Notes: generated by a model from the sequence alone, not told the origin. Positions 16,908 to 26,356 are shown, numbered from the stretch's first letter. The stretch: 64,000 nucleotides of DNA from JBDHWG01 sp046328505 (GCA_046328505.1 JAXLWL010000002.1:1364001-1428000), one strand, 5' to 3'. Numbers and translations: made by a program.

Positions 16908-17960
16908 ATGGCCGAGACAACGATTCGATTGACGACGCTCGCCCACTGCGCCGGCTGAGCGTCCAAAATGGGCCCAGAGGCCCTGGCGCACGTGTTGCGC
17001 CCCATAAAAAGCGTCTTCGGGACGCCGGGCGCGTTCCCGGACCTGCTCGTTGGCCTCGAGACAAGTGACGACGCGGCGGTATACCGCCTCAACGACGACC
17101 AGGCGCTCATCCTGACGACGGACTTCTTCCCGCCGGTTGTGGACGATCCATACACCTACGGCGCGGTGGCGGCGGCCAACTCGATGAGCGATGTCTACGC
17201 CATGGGCGGCGACGTGCTGCTCGCTATCAACGTCGCGGGTTTCCCCAGCGGCCTGCCATCCGAAATCCTGGCGGAGATCTTCCGCGGCGGCGCGGAGAAG
17301 GTCGCCGCGGCGGGCGGAATTATCGCGGGCGGCCACACCGTGACCGACGACGAGCCGAAGTACGGCCTGGCTGTCGTCGGCATCGTGCGGCCCGAGCGCG
17401 TGGTCACGAAAGGCGGCGCCGGAGTCGGCGACCGTCTGGTCCTGACGAAGCCCCTGGGCAGCGGCATCATCACCACGGCCGCACGGGCGCTTGGCGCGAG
17501 CGTCGAGCACCTCGACGAGGCGGTGCGCTGGATGACGACGCTGAACCGCGACGCGGCGCGTGCGATGCAGACGGTTGGGGTTCACGCGGCGACGGACATC
17601 ACCGGCTTCGCCCTACTCGGCCACGCCTACGAGATGGCGAGCGCGAGCGAGGTGGCGTTCCGCTTCTCGGTAGGCTCCCTGCCGCTGCTGCCGGGCGCGC
17701 TCGAATACGCCCACCTTGGGTTCCTGACGGGTGGCGCCGGGCGCAACCGCTCGTGGCTGCAGGATCACGTGCGCGTCGAGACGGCGATTTCGTCAGAGTG
17801 TGAGCACATCCTGTACGACCCACAGACGTCGGGCGGACTGCTCATCGCCGTCGCCCCAGAGCGTCACGAGGCCCTGCTGAGCGAGCTGACCAAGCGTGAC
17901 ACAGCGGCATGGACGGTCGGCGAGGTCGTCGCCGGGCAGGGGATTATCTTGGCGGATTAG
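16908..17960 (+). CDS. selD: Selenide, water dikinase with in-frame TGA read as selenocysteine
   Basis: SelD makes selenophosphate from selenide and ATP. The reading frame upstream of the ATG at 16968 continues through one TGA (16956-16958) as IRLTTLAHCAGUASKMGPE, the catalytic SelD motif with selenocysteine at the usual Cys/Sec site. Starting at 16908 puts U at residue 17 and the essential lysine at 20, the same numbering as E. coli C17 and K20. Downstream, LTTDFFPPVVDDPY, ANSMSDVYAMGG, GGHTVTDDEPKYG, ATDITGFALLGH and DPQTSGGLL complete the family pattern over 350 residues. AAAGAG lies 6 bases before the start; ATG 16902 is a near alternative. A start at 16968 would drop the active site. No selA, selB or tRNA-Sec is visible here. 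Confidence 0.9.
16956..16989 (+). promoter_or_regulatory. Candidate bacterial SECIS hairpin in selD
   Basis: Directly after the TGA (16956-16958), 16959-16961 pairs with 16987-16989, U16962 bulges, 16963-16965 pairs with 16984-16986, AAAU 16966-16969 forms an internal bulge, and GGGCC 16970-16974 pairs with GGCCC 16979-16983 around a CAGA loop. A bulged U and a G in the apical loop are features known from SelB-binding SECIS elements. The fold was derived by hand. Confidence 0.65.
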
Positions 17961-17977
17961 GTGATTGGTGGTATGAT
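17949..17977 (+). promoter_or_regulatory. Promoter of fabF
   Basis: TTGGCG (17949-17954), 17-base spacer, TATGAT (17972-17977). The -35 overlaps the end of selD. It gives a leader of about 95 bases before the ATG at 18080. Confidence 0.55.
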
Positions 17978-18079
17978 TAACCCTTGGCGTAGAAGCCAAG
18001 AATCAGATAAGCAGCGTTCAGCATATGGCCGACGAAAGGGCGGCCCAGCTCGACGGGGCTTGCTGACGAGAGGACAAAG

Positions 18080-19330
18080 ATGCAAAACGGTCAAAAGCGC
18101 GTCGTCGTGACGGGTATGGGAGCCGTCACTCCCATCGGTCAAGACGTCGAAACATTCTGGAATAGTCTCCTTGCCGGCCAGGGCGGAGCCGGCCCCATCA
18201 CAGCCTTCGACGCGAGTGAGTATGCCGTTCGCATCGCTGCCGAGGTGAAAGACTTCGATCCGACCGCCTGGATGGACCGCAAAGATGCGCGGAAGATGGA
18301 CCGCTTCGTTCAGTTCGCGGTCGCCGCGTCGGAACAGGCCCTGCAAGACAGTGGCCTGAAGATTGATGACTCAAATAGGGACGACGTTGGCGTTCTCTTC
18401 GGGTCGGGGATTGGCGGCCTCGGAACGATCGAGGAAGGCTGCCGGACCCTGATTGACAAAGGCCCAATGCGCGTCAGTCCGCTCATATCAACGATGCTAA
18501 TCGTCGATATCGCGTCCGGCCAGATCTCCATTCGCAATGGCCTGCGCGGGCCGAACTTCGCTATCGTGTCGGCGTGCGCCTCGGGCAACAATACCCTGGG
18601 CGAAGCATTTGAGATTATTCGGCGTGGCGATGCTCTAGCCATGGTCACGGGCGCCAGTGAGGCCGCCATCACCCCCCTGGGTATTGGCGCGTTCCACCGC
18701 ACCGGCGCGCTTTCGACGCGCAACGACGACGGCGTGCATGCCAGCCGCCCATTCGAGGCGAACCGCGACGGCTTCGTCTTCGGCGAGGGCGCCGGCTGCC
18801 TTGTCCTTGAGGACCTTGAGTTCGCCAAGGCGCGCGGAGCGAACATTCTCGCCGAGATGATCGGCTACGGCGCGAGCGCCGACGCCTACCACGTGACGGC
18901 GCCGGAAGAAACCGGCTATGGCGCGACCATGGCGATGACGCGCGCCCTGCGCAAGGCCGGCATCGAGCCAACCGACATCGATTATATCAACGCCCACGGC
19001 ACATCGACACCGCTCAACGATAAGGTCGAGACGCTGGCGATCAAGCGCGTGTTCGGCGAGCATGCCTATAAGATCCCAATCTCCTCGACCAAGTCCATGA
19101 CGGGGCATCTCATCGGCGCGGCTGGTGTATGCGAGGCCATCGCCAGCATCAAGACGATCCGCAACGGAATCGTCCACCCAACCATCAACTACGAGACACC
19201 GGACCCGGACTGTGACCTGGACTACGTGCCGAATCGCGCGCGTTGCGTCCCGGTGCGGACCGTCCTCTCCAACTCCTTCGGCTTCGGCGGCCACAACGCG
19301 ACTCTCGTGTTCCGCGCCTACGAAGAGTAG
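18080..19330 (+). CDS. fabF: 3-oxoacyl-[acyl-carrier-protein] synthase II
   Basis: The 416-residue condensing enzyme has the Cys-His-His triad: C166 in SACASGNN, histidine in INAHGTSTPLND, and histidine in KSMTGHLIGAAG. FGFGGHNATL closes the C-terminus. It elongates acyl-ACP with malonyl-ACP in fatty acid synthesis. It has its own promoter and a strong hairpin terminator, so it appears monocistronic. No acpP or other fab genes are adjacent. A KAS I (FabB) role is possible, but length and motifs favour FabF. Confidence 0.93.
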   Translation: MQNGQKRVVVTGMGAVTPIGQDVETFWNSLLAGQGGAGPITAFDASEYAVRIAAEVKDFDPTAWMDRKDARKMDRFVQFAVAASEQALQDSGLKIDDSNRDDVGVLFGSGIGGLGTIEEGCRTLIDKGPMRVSPLISTMLIVDIASGQISIRNGLRGPNFAIVSACASGNNTLGEAFEIIRRGDALAMVTGASEAAITPLGIGAFHRTGALSTRNDDGVHASRPFEANRDGFVFGEGAGCLVLEDLEFAKARGANILAEMIGYGASADAYHVTAPEETGYGATMAMTRALRKAGIEPTDIDYINAHGTSTPLNDKVETLAIKRVFGEHAYKIPISSTKSMTGHLIGAAGVCEAIASIKTIRNGIVHPTINYETPDPDCDLDYVPNRARCVPVRTVLSNSFGFGGHNATLVFRAYEE

Positions 19331-19340
19331 TCTGTTGTTC

Positions 19341-19371
19341 GTGAGGTGCGGCCATGTTGGCCGCACCTCAC
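19341..19371. terminator. Perfect 13-bp hairpin after fabF
   Basis: GTGAGGTGCGGCC (19341-19353) pairs perfectly with 19359-19371 around ATGTT, starting 10 bases after the fabF stop. The following bases are pyrimidine-rich but not a clean U run, so it is terminator-like rather than textbook intrinsic. Confidence 0.65.
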
Positions 19372-19415
19372 CTCTGGTCGTCTCTCTATCCATCCACGGC
19401 GGTATTCTTTGCTGT

Positions 19416-20156
19416 ATGCCCGATCTCGATGATCTTCAAGAGCGTATTCAGGTCTCGTTCAACGAGCCTACCCTGCTGGCGCAGGCCCTGACCCATCGCT
19501 CCTACCTCAACGAGAACCCCGCGCCCGGTGGTTCCGACAACGAACGCCTCGAATTTCTCGGCGATGCCCTCCTCGATTTTGTGACGGCTGAGTACGCCTA
19601 TCGGCGCTTCCCCCACATGAGTGAGGGCGAGCTGACGAGTCTGCGTTCTGCGCTCGTCAAGGAAAAGAGCCTGGCCGAATTCGCGCGCAACATCAGCCTC
19701 GGCCCACACATTTACATGGGGCGGGGGGAGGCTTCGAGCGGCGGCGCTGACCGCGCGCCTCTCCTGTGTGGGACGTTCGAGGCCTTGATCGGCGCCATCT
19801 ACCTCGACCAGGGCATGGACGCCGCGCGCGAGTTCATTCTGCGCTACCTGGCCCCGGCCGCCGAAGCCATGGTCGCCGACCAGATGCTCAAGGACGCCAA
19901 GAGCCGCCTCCAGGAGTGGAGCCAGGGCGAGTGGCAGCTCACCCCGATCTACCGGACGGTTGCCCAGCATGGCCCGGACCACGCCAAGGAATTCACCGTC
20001 GAGGTGCTCATCGGCGGCCGTGTATTCGGCGTTGGCGTCGGTCGCAGCAAGCAGGTCGCGGAACAGGAAGCGGCCCGCGATGCCCTGCTGCGCGGCGGCC
20101 CCATGGACGTCTCGCCCGATGGAGCACCCGCTCCCCCCGATCCTTCGCCCGCGTGA
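19416..20156 (+). CDS. rnc: Ribonuclease III
   Basis: The 246-residue protein has an RNase III domain (TLLAQALTHRSYLNE, the signature NERLEFLGDALLDF with catalytic E and D residues, GTFEALIGAIYLD) and a C-terminal double-stranded RNA-binding domain (DAKSRLQEWSQGEW, then GVGVGRSKQVAEQEAARDAL). It processes rRNA precursors and structured mRNA. The ATG at 19416 fits the family start. No clear ribosome site precedes it, and a TATTCT at 19403-19408 could mark a leaderless transcript. It overlaps the following gene by 4 bases (GTGA). Confidence 0.93.
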   Translation: MPDLDDLQERIQVSFNEPTLLAQALTHRSYLNENPAPGGSDNERLEFLGDALLDFVTAEYAYRRFPHMSEGELTSLRSALVKEKSLAEFARNISLGPHIYMGRGEASSGGADRAPLLCGTFEALIGAIYLDQGMDAAREFILRYLAPAAEAMVADQMLKDAKSRLQEWSQGEWQLTPIYRTVAQHGPDHAKEFTVEVLIGGRVFGVGVGRSKQVAEQEAARDALLRGGPMDVSPDGAPAPPDPSPA

Positions 20157-21025
20157 CCGCGCCGCCCGTTCTTCTCGTCACGGGGGGCGCCGGTTATGTC
20201 GCGCGCCACGTGATACGTCGAGCAGGCGGCTGGCAGGTCTACGCGACGTTCCACCATGCCCCTCCGAACTCTGACAACGCGGTTTGGCGCGCGCTCGACG
20301 TGCGCGACGGCGCCGCCGTTGCCGCACTGGTGCAAGAGCTTCGCCCGACGGCAATCATCCACACCGCGTATCAAATGAACACGCCTGACATGGACACGGT
20401 GGTCATCGACGGCACGCGGCACGTGGCTCAGGCCGCCGTCCGGGTCGGCGCGCGCCTGGTGCATCTGTCCACCGATGTCGTCTTCGACGGACGGCGCGGC
20501 CACTACCGCGAGAGCGACTCGCCCTCGCCTATCCACGCCTACGGCATGGCCAAGGCGCAGGCGGAAGCGGAAATCAAGCGCAATGCCCCAAACGCGGCAA
20601 TTGTGCGCACGTCGCTGGTCTACGGCTTCGATCCGCTCGACCGCATTACGGCCTGGGTCCTGGATAGCGTGCGTCAAGGCTCGCCAATCACTCTCTTCAC
20701 CGATGAGTTCCGCTGCCCCATCTTCGCAACGGACCTGGCCGACGCGCTCCTCGAGTTGGCCCGCAACGACATCAGCGGTCCGATACACGTCGCCGGGCCG
20801 CAGGTGCTGAGCCGCTACGACATGGGTATTCGTCTGTGCCGCGCCTTCGGCCTTGACGAAACAGCCATCACGCCAGCCCCCGCGGCTTCGAGCGGTCTCA
20901 CTCGGCCGCTCAACTGCACGCTCGACACAAACCTGGCACAGCAGCGCCTGCGAGCGCTTCTGCGCGGGGTCGACGATGTGCTGGCCTCGGTGTTTCCCGC
21001 CTACGCACCGCCAACCCATGGTTGA
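20153..21025 (+). CDS. NAD(P)-dependent epimerase/reductase, RmlD-like (extended SDR)
   Basis: The 290-residue Rossmann protein starts at GTG inside the rnc stop. It has the nucleotide loop TGGAGYVARHV, a STDVVFDG stretch typical of dTDP-4-dehydrorhamnose reductases, the catalytic YGMAK, RTSLVYG and FRCPIFATDLA. RmlD reduces dTDP-4-keto-rhamnose, but no other rml genes are here, so an orphan sugar-nucleotide or other reductase is equally likely. The position between rnc and smc is unusual; those two are often neighbours in bacteria. Confidence 0.8.
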   Translation: MTAPPVLLVTGGAGYVARHVIRRAGGWQVYATFHHAPPNSDNAVWRALDVRDGAAVAALVQELRPTAIIHTAYQMNTPDMDTVVIDGTRHVAQAAVRVGARLVHLSTDVVFDGRRGHYRESDSPSPIHAYGMAKAQAEAEIKRNAPNAAIVRTSLVYGFDPLDRITAWVLDSVRQGSPITLFTDEFRCPIFATDLADALLELARNDISGPIHVAGPQVLSRYDMGIRLCRAFGLDETAITPAPAASSGLTRPLNCTLDTNLAQQRLRALLRGVDDVLASVFPAYAPPTHG

Positions 21026-21050
21026 CTCGCGCCGGCTTTCAGGGTATACT
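21022..21050 (+). promoter_or_regulatory. Promoter of smc
   Basis: TTGACT (21022-21027), an exact 17-base spacer, and TATACT (21045-21050). The -35 overlaps the stop codon of the RmlD-like gene. It leaves a leader of about 100 bases before smc. Confidence 0.65.
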
Positions 21051-21156
21051 AGCGCTAGATGTGAAGCGTTCATTCCCCCTATATCTTGTGTCCCTGTTCA
21101 TTTGACCTTTGCCGGCCGGCGCTCATCTCGCGTCGGCTACGGACGGTGACTCACCC

Positions 21157-24100
21157 ATGCGGCTGAAGCGCCTGGAAATCCTCGGCTACAAGAGTTTCGC
21201 CAACCGCACCGAGATTCTCTTCGAAGAGGGGGTCACGGCTGTGGTGGGTCCGAACGGCTCGGGCAAGAGCAACGTCGCCGACGCTCTGCGCTGGGTGCTG
21301 GGCGAGACGAATGTTCGTCACCTCCGCGGCAAGAAGAGCGATGACTTGATCTTCGCCGGCAGCAACGGCCGCGGCCAGCTTGGCATGGCCCAGGTCTCCC
21401 TCACATTGGACAACAGCGCGGGCTGGTATCGCGCCCCTGTCGAAAGCTCACGCGGCCGAACCAAGCTCGCCGACTCGCTACTGGCTGGCGCTCCGGCCGA
21501 AGTCACCATTACCCGACGGCTGTATCGCGATGGCAGCGGCGAGTACTGGATCAATGGTCAGCGCGCCCGACTCGGCGACGTCTATCAGATGCTTGCCCAA
21601 GGCGGCATTACCGGCGAGACGTATGTCGTCGTCGGCCAGGGCCTTGTGGATCAGGCGCTCTCGCTGCGGCCGGACGAGCGGCGTGCGATGCTCGACGAAG
21701 CGGCGGGGGTCAAACCGCTGCAGGCCAAGCGCGAGCGCGCCCTGGCGCGTCTTGACGAGACGCGCGCAAACCTCCTGCGCGTGAACGACATTCTAAGCGA
21801 GATTACCCCGCAGCTCCGGCGCCTGGATCGACAAGCCAGCCGCGCCCAGGAAGCCCGCCGCCTCAGCGCCGAGCTTGAGGGTCTGCTCGTCACGTGGTAT
21901 GGCTACCAGTGGGGCGCGGCTCAGACCGAAGTTGAAACGACATCGGCCGTCGCCGAGGAACAGAAGCAGCGCGCGGAGGAAGCGGAAGCGCGGCTGGACG
22001 AAGCAGCGGCGCATCTGGACCAGGTGCGCGTCGACTGCGACAGACAACGTTCGCTCCTGGAAGGCCACCGCCGCCACGCCGGGCGCCTCCGCGATAGCGC
22101 CGACACGATTCGCCGCGACCTGGCGGTGGTTGAAGAGCGAGCCCGGCAACTCGCGACACGGCGCACCGAGGCCGAGGCCGAGACGGCGAGCCTCAATGAG
22201 GCAATGGAGGCGGCGTCGGAGCGTCTGAAGGAGGCGCAGCAGGCCGTGGCGGCAGCCCACGAGGAGGCTGAGAACGCACGGGTTGCTTCGCGAGAAGCTC
22301 AGGTCGAACTCGAGCGCCTGAGGGGCGAGCGTCAGACCCAGGCCGCGGCCCTGGATCGTGCACGCCAGAACGCCCTCAAGTCGGCCGGCGTTGCCACGGA
22401 CCGCCGCGCCCGAGCCCGAGCAGCGGCCGAACGCCTGACGGATGTTCGCCGCCTGATGGCAGCAGCGGAGGCCGCTCTCGACGAGCACAAGGCTACCACG
22501 CAGGCTGCTCGCACCCATCACACTGAGCGTCTCAACGAGCTGCGGCTGGCTGAAGCGAGCCTGAGCGAAGCCGCAGGGATTGTGACGCAAGCGCGCACCA
22601 GTCTCCGCGACGCCGAGACTGCGGTGCGCGAGGCGACGCTGGGGGTGGAGCACGCGCGCACGCGACAGCGCGAGGCGGCCCACCGGCGCGCCATGCTGGA
22701 CCAGGTACGCCGCGCCGATCTTGGCCCGGCCGTCCAGTCGATTCTCGACAACAAAGGGCTGACCGGCATCGTCGGACCGCTCGTTCATCTCATGCAGGTA
22801 GAGTCAGGGTTGGAAAGCGCGGTCGCCGCCGCGCTCGGCCCCTGGCTGCACGCCGTCGTAGTCGAGACGTGGGCAGACGCGCAACGCGTCGTCGCGCATC
22901 TCGCCGCGGGCCATCACAATCCTGTCACGCTCTTCGTTCGACAGGCGGCAGGCGAAGGTGAACGGCCGGCCGAGCCGCACGCCGAAACCGTCCCCGATAC
23001 ACTTGACTGGCTTTCCCGCCACGTGACGCCGGCCGAGGGTATGGCCGCGGTTGCCCAGGCGGCGCTCGGCGATGTCGCCCTGGCAGAGTCAGTGGGCCAC
23101 GCGCTTGCCCTCGTCGCCAATACACCCCTGACCCGCGGCTGCCTGCGCGCTGTCACCCGCAACGGCGTCATCGCCAGCGCTCGCGGCGCTCTGACCGGCG
23201 GCGCGACCGAAGGCGCTGAAGTTCTGACCCGCGAGCGCGAGTGGGCTGCCCTGCCCGATCCGGCCACCCTCGAAGCTGTGGTAGCGGCGGCGCAGCAGGA
23301 GGTGGCGGCGGCGCAGGCCCGCGTTGCCGACACGCGAGGCGTGCTGACACAGGCCGAGGAGACTCAGACGCGGCGCCGCCAGGCGCGAGATGCGGCGCAG
23401 GCAGCGTGCAACGCGGCAGAAGCGGCGGTCGACCGCGCCGCGACGGCGGAGGCCTGGCACACTCGCAACTACCGTCAGCAGGCCGAGGAGGCAGAGCGTC
23501 TGACCCGCCAGGCCGCAACGCTCGAAGCGGAAGCTGCGGCGGCAGAGGCTGAAGCAGCGCAGTCCGACTCTCTACTGGCAACGCTCCAGGCGACGCCTCT
23601 CCCGGATCTGACGGCGGCGCAGATGACCCTGGCGCAGGCTCAGACACAGGTGACCGCCACAGACCAGGCGCGCAACGCGGCAGCGCGACAGTTGGAGGCA
23701 GCGCGGCGAGAGAACGATCAGGCGCAGCGCGTCGCCAGGGAACGCGCACAGCGCGTCGAGGTACTGTCCGCTGAGGCAGCCGCCTCCGAGAAGCGGCTGG
23801 CGGATCTGCGGCGCGAACTGGAGCGAGTCGAGGGCGAGCGCACCAAGGTGCGTGGCGTGATGGAGCCAATCCAGGCGCGGGTCACGGCGTTGGAGGACGA
23901 GGCACGGAAGCTGGAGAAGGATTCGGCAGGGCTGCGAAGTGCGGCGATGGCCGCGGAGCGCGCGGCGTCCGCGGCGCAGGCGGAAGCCCACGCGGCGCAC
24001 GAACGAATGCAGCGGCTGGCCGACGAGATGAGCGCCGATCTAGACCTGCTGCCGCCCATGCCGGACGGCGCGCCGATGCAACTGCGGCTGGGGTTCGAAG

Positions 24101-24804
24101 GCCAGCTCACTCTGCCGCCGGTGCCACAGATTCCAGCGGATCTGGAGGAGCGCGTTCGCTCACTGCGTGCTCAGCTCAAGCGGCTTGGACCGCCAGATAG
24201 CGACGCGATGGCCGAGTTCAACACGTTGAACGAACGCCACGCTTTCTTGACGACGCAGATGGCGGACCTGGAAAAGGCGGCGACCGATCTGCGCACGGTC
24301 ATCGCCGAGCTTGACAACGCGATGGCCACGCGCTTCGACGAGATCTTCGCCCAGGTCGCCCGGCTGTTCAGCCGCAATTTCAGCCTGCTCTTTGGCGGCG
24401 GTACCGCGCGGCTTGGCCTGACCGAGGACGGCGGCCTCGAAATAAACGCGCGGCCGCCGGGCAAGCGCCCGCAGCCGCTCTCACTGTTGTCGGGTGGCGA
24501 GCGCGCGCTTACCGCGAGCGCCCTGGTGTTCGCCTTGCTCGAAGTGAGCCGCACGCCGTTCTGCATGTTGGACGAGGTCGACGCGGCCCTGGACGAGGCC
24601 AACGTGGGTCGATTCCGCGCCGCCGTCGAACGGCTGGCGACGCGCACCCAGGTTATCCTGGTCACGCATAACCGCGGAACCGTCGAGGCAGCCCAGGCGC
24701 TCTACGGCATCACGATGAACGGCCAGGGCATCTCGCAGGCCATCTCCCTGCGCACCCGCGACTATTTCCCCGACAGCAAAGCCTCCGACGCCGCCGCCGA
24801 CTGA
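21157..24804 (+). CDS. smc: Chromosome segregation protein SMC
   Basis: The 1,215-residue protein has the full SMC plan: N-terminal Walker A GPNGSGKSN, a Q-loop region, a long Ala/Glu/Arg-rich coiled coil (about 170-510), a hinge (about 520-660, beginning GLTGIVGPLVHLM), a returning coiled coil, and a C-terminal ATPase lobe with signature LLSGGERAL and Walker B FCMLDEVDAALDEAN. It dimerises at the hinge and, with ScpA/ScpB, organises the chromosome. The ATG at 21157 fits the family start; the 16 residues before it in the open frame are not conserved. Coiled-coil composition is strongly alanine-rich, in line with the high GC. Confidence 0.95.
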   Translation: MRLKRLEILGYKSFANRTEILFEEGVTAVVGPNGSGKSNVADALRWVLGETNVRHLRGKKSDDLIFAGSNGRGQLGMAQVSLTLDNSAGWYRAPVESSRGRTKLADSLLAGAPAEVTITRRLYRDGSGEYWINGQRARLGDVYQMLAQGGITGETYVVVGQGLVDQALSLRPDERRAMLDEAAGVKPLQAKRERALARLDETRANLLRVNDILSEITPQLRRLDRQASRAQEARRLSAELEGLLVTWYGYQWGAAQTEVETTSAVAEEQKQRAEEAEARLDEAAAHLDQVRVDCDRQRSLLEGHRRHAGRLRDSADTIRRDLAVVEERARQLATRRTEAEAETASLNEAMEAASERLKEAQQAVAAAHEEAENARVASREAQVELERLRGERQTQAAALDRARQNALKSAGVATDRRARARAAAERLTDVRRLMAAAEAALDEHKATTQAARTHHTERLNELRLAEASLSEAAGIVTQARTSLRDAETAVREATLGVEHARTRQREAAHRRAMLDQVRRADLGPAVQSILDNKGLTGIVGPLVHLMQVESGLESAVAAALGPWLHAVVVETWADAQRVVAHLAAGHHNPVTLFVRQAAGEGERPAEPHAETVPDTLDWLSRHVTPAEGMAAVAQAALGDVALAESVGHALALVANTPLTRGCLRAVTRNGVIASARGALTGGATEGAEVLTREREWAALPDPATLEAVVAAAQQEVAAAQARVADTRGVLTQAEETQTRRRQARDAAQAACNAAEAAVDRAATAEAWHTRNYRQQAEEAERLTRQAATLEAEAAAAEAEAAQSDSLLATLQATPLPDLTAAQMTLAQAQTQVTATDQARNAAARQLEAARRENDQAQRVARERAQRVEVLSAEAAASEKRLADLRRELERVEGERTKVRGVMEPIQARVTALEDEARKLEKDSAGLRSAAMAAERAASAAQAEAHAAHERMQRLADEMSADLDLLPPMPDGAPMQLRLGFEGQLTLPPVPQIPADLEERVRSLRAQLKRLGPPDSDAMAEFNTLNERHAFLTTQMADLEKAATDLRTVIAELDNAMATRFDEIFAQVARLFSRNFSLLFGGGTARLGLTEDGGLEINARPPGKRPQPLSLLSGGERALTASALVFALLEVSRTPFCMLDEVDAALDEANVGRFRAAVERLATRTQVILVTHNRGTVEAAQALYGITMNGQGISQAISLRTRDYFPDSKASDAAAD

Positions 24805-24810
24805 GACGTC

Positions 24811-25674
24811 CTAGAAGCGGAAGACCTGCAACAGGCGCTTCTCGGTCTCACCCTCGACGTGCGCCTCGACCTCGACGTACTGCTCGATGCCCGAGCCGCG
24901 CAGCTTGTCCTTGAGCAGCTCATCCACCTGGAATATCCCGGCCGAGTTGCTCATGACGATCTCGATGCGGATCGGCTTGGTTTCCCCTGGCTCGATACTC
25001 ACCTGCTCCACGGCGGCAGCCGACAACGAGTGGATGTTTATCTGCCCCGCCTCGAATGGGATGCGCGAGCGTCCCTTCGCCATGTCCAGGGCGTCCGCCA
25101 CGCGCACCACGCCGGCCTCCAGCGTCAGCGGCTTGCCCTTTGAGCGGTGGCCGATGATGGCGTGGAGCGTCTCCGAACGGACAACAGTCCCCTGGAAGGC
25201 CGGGTAGATGCCCTCCAGAAGCGACTTGAGCTTGTCGGACGCGATGAACAGGCTGAAGTGCTCGTGGTCGTTGCGGTGGATCGACATACCCACGTCGTGC
25301 AACAGGGCCGCGAGAACGACAATCACCTCGGCATCGTCCGAAGTCATGTCGTAGTCGCTGACGATATTCGGCACGCCCCCGTAGGCCATGATCGTGCGGA
25401 GCAACTTCAGCGCGATATTCGCGATGAGCTGCACGTGCACCGGGCCGTGGTCACTCATGCCCAGCCGCTTGACGGCGTTGATGTTTGCGACGTGCCACAG
25501 GGCGAACAACTCGGGGTCGGCGTTCACGCGGTCGACGACCGCTTTCAGCCGCAAATTGTCTTCGAAGGGGATAACCAGCCGCGAAAGTTCGGCGGAGTCA
25601 ACATCCGCCACCGCCGGCGCGGGCACACTGAAGTCCCCGTCGGCGGACGTAATCATATGATGTACCGTCTCCAC
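24811..25674 (-). CDS. HD-domain phosphohydrolase-like protein
   Basis: The 287-residue protein has an HD-type metal core: histidine in SDHGPVHVQL, LLHDVGMSIHR (the HD pair), HFSLF, and IIGHRSKGKPLTLEAGVVRVADALD, where the last D completes the metal set. The C-terminal 90 residues are a beta-rich region (IEPGETKPIRIEIVMSN). Such proteins hydrolyse nucleotides or phosphoesters; the substrate is unknown. The GTG start at 25674 follows AAGGAG at short distance; an ATG six codons in is an alternative. It lies 53 bases after the MarR gene on the same strand and is probably co-transcribed with it. Confidence 0.8.
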   Translation of the reverse strand: METVHHMITSADGDFSVPAPAVADVDSAELSRLVIPFEDNLRLKAVVDRVNADPELFALWHVANINAVKRLGMSDHGPVHVQLIANIALKLLRTIMAYGGVPNIVSDYDMTSDDAEVIVVLAALLHDVGMSIHRNDHEHFSLFIASDKLKSLLEGIYPAFQGTVVRSETLHAIIGHRSKGKPLTLEAGVVRVADALDMAKGRSRIPFEAGQINIHSLSAAAVEQVSIEPGETKPIRIEIVMSNSAGIFQVDELLKDKLRGSGIEQYVEVEAHVEGETEKRLLQVFRF

Positions 25675-25727
25675 ACATTCTCCTTGAACACTGCAATCGG
25701 GCAGCAGAAGTCATACGACCTTAACGA

Positions 25728-26213
25728 TCACGATCGATCGAGCGCGCCCGACGGTTCAAGAGCGTTATCCTCGGCCTCCTCCGCCGCGATGACGCGATGA
25801 AATGCCCGCAAGCCGATGATCAACGCCTCGCGGTCTTGCTCGTTCATCTGAGCGACAATCGCGGCGAGGCGCTCCTTGACCTGCTCATTCATTGTCCCAA
25901 ACAAGCTCTGCCCTGCGTCTGTGAGATGCAGGCGGACGACGCGTCGGTCATACTCGTCCACCCGGCGCTCCACCAGGCCGCGCTCGACCAGCCCGGCCAC
26001 CATTTTCGTCATGGTGGGCAATGTCACACCCTGCCGTTCCGCCAACCGGCCCATCGAATCGGATCCATGAAAGTAGAGATAGCCGAGGATGCGGTACTGC
26101 GGCATAGTGCACTGGCCTGGAACTACAGAACGCATATCGTGTGCCAACGTGCGCATGGCGCGTGGGAAGGTCGCCAAAATCAGCCGTGCGCATTCAAGAT
26201 CAGCCAATGACAT
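25728..26213 (-). CDS. MarR-family transcriptional regulator
   Basis: The 161-residue protein has the winged-helix core MGRLAERQGVTLPTMTKMV (recognition helix), GLVERRVDEYDRRVVRLHLTDAG (wing; motif DRRVVRLHLTDAG) and flanking dimerisation helices. MarR proteins bind palindromes and release them on binding small phenolic or other ligands. It is driven by a near-consensus promoter. Imperfect A/T-rich palindromes in the leader (TAATACTTA, about 26310-26318) may be an autoregulatory site. The likely target beyond itself is the HD-domain gene. Confidence 0.9.
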   Translation of the reverse strand: MSLADLECARLILATFPRAMRTLAHDMRSVVPGQCTMPQYRILGYLYFHGSDSMGRLAERQGVTLPTMTKMVAGLVERGLVERRVDEYDRRVVRLHLTDAGQSLFGTMNEQVKERLAAIVAQMNEQDREALIIGLRAFHRVIAAEEAEDNALEPSGALDRS

Positions 26214-26327
26214 GAACTACCCTATTCTCTCGCGGCATCGTGGTCGTGAGTGCGTCAGCGCACGCGTGCAGTGACATAGCCGCGGTTAAGCACTTTCCGA
26301 ACTGACTGCTAATACTTAGCCTATCTA

Positions 26328-26356
26328 ATTATATTTGCCTTCGGCGATTCTGTCAA
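26328..26356 (-). promoter_or_regulatory. Consensus sigma70-type promoter of the marR gene
   Basis: On the minus strand TTGACA (26356-26351) and TATAAT (26333-26328) are both perfect consensus hexamers with a 17-base spacer. Such a strong promoter in front of a MarR gene usually needs repression to keep it quiet. The remaining leader to 26213 is about 105 bases. Confidence 0.8.

Noticed and set aside
16956..16958. TGA in selD read as a stop that makes a pseudogene or a shorter gene
   Set aside because: The flanking codons match the SelD active-site motif precisely, and a hairpin follows, so recoding is the better explanation.
16854..17585. 243-residue minus-strand frame over selD
   Set aside because: selD is supported by family motifs along its whole length; the antisense frame has none.
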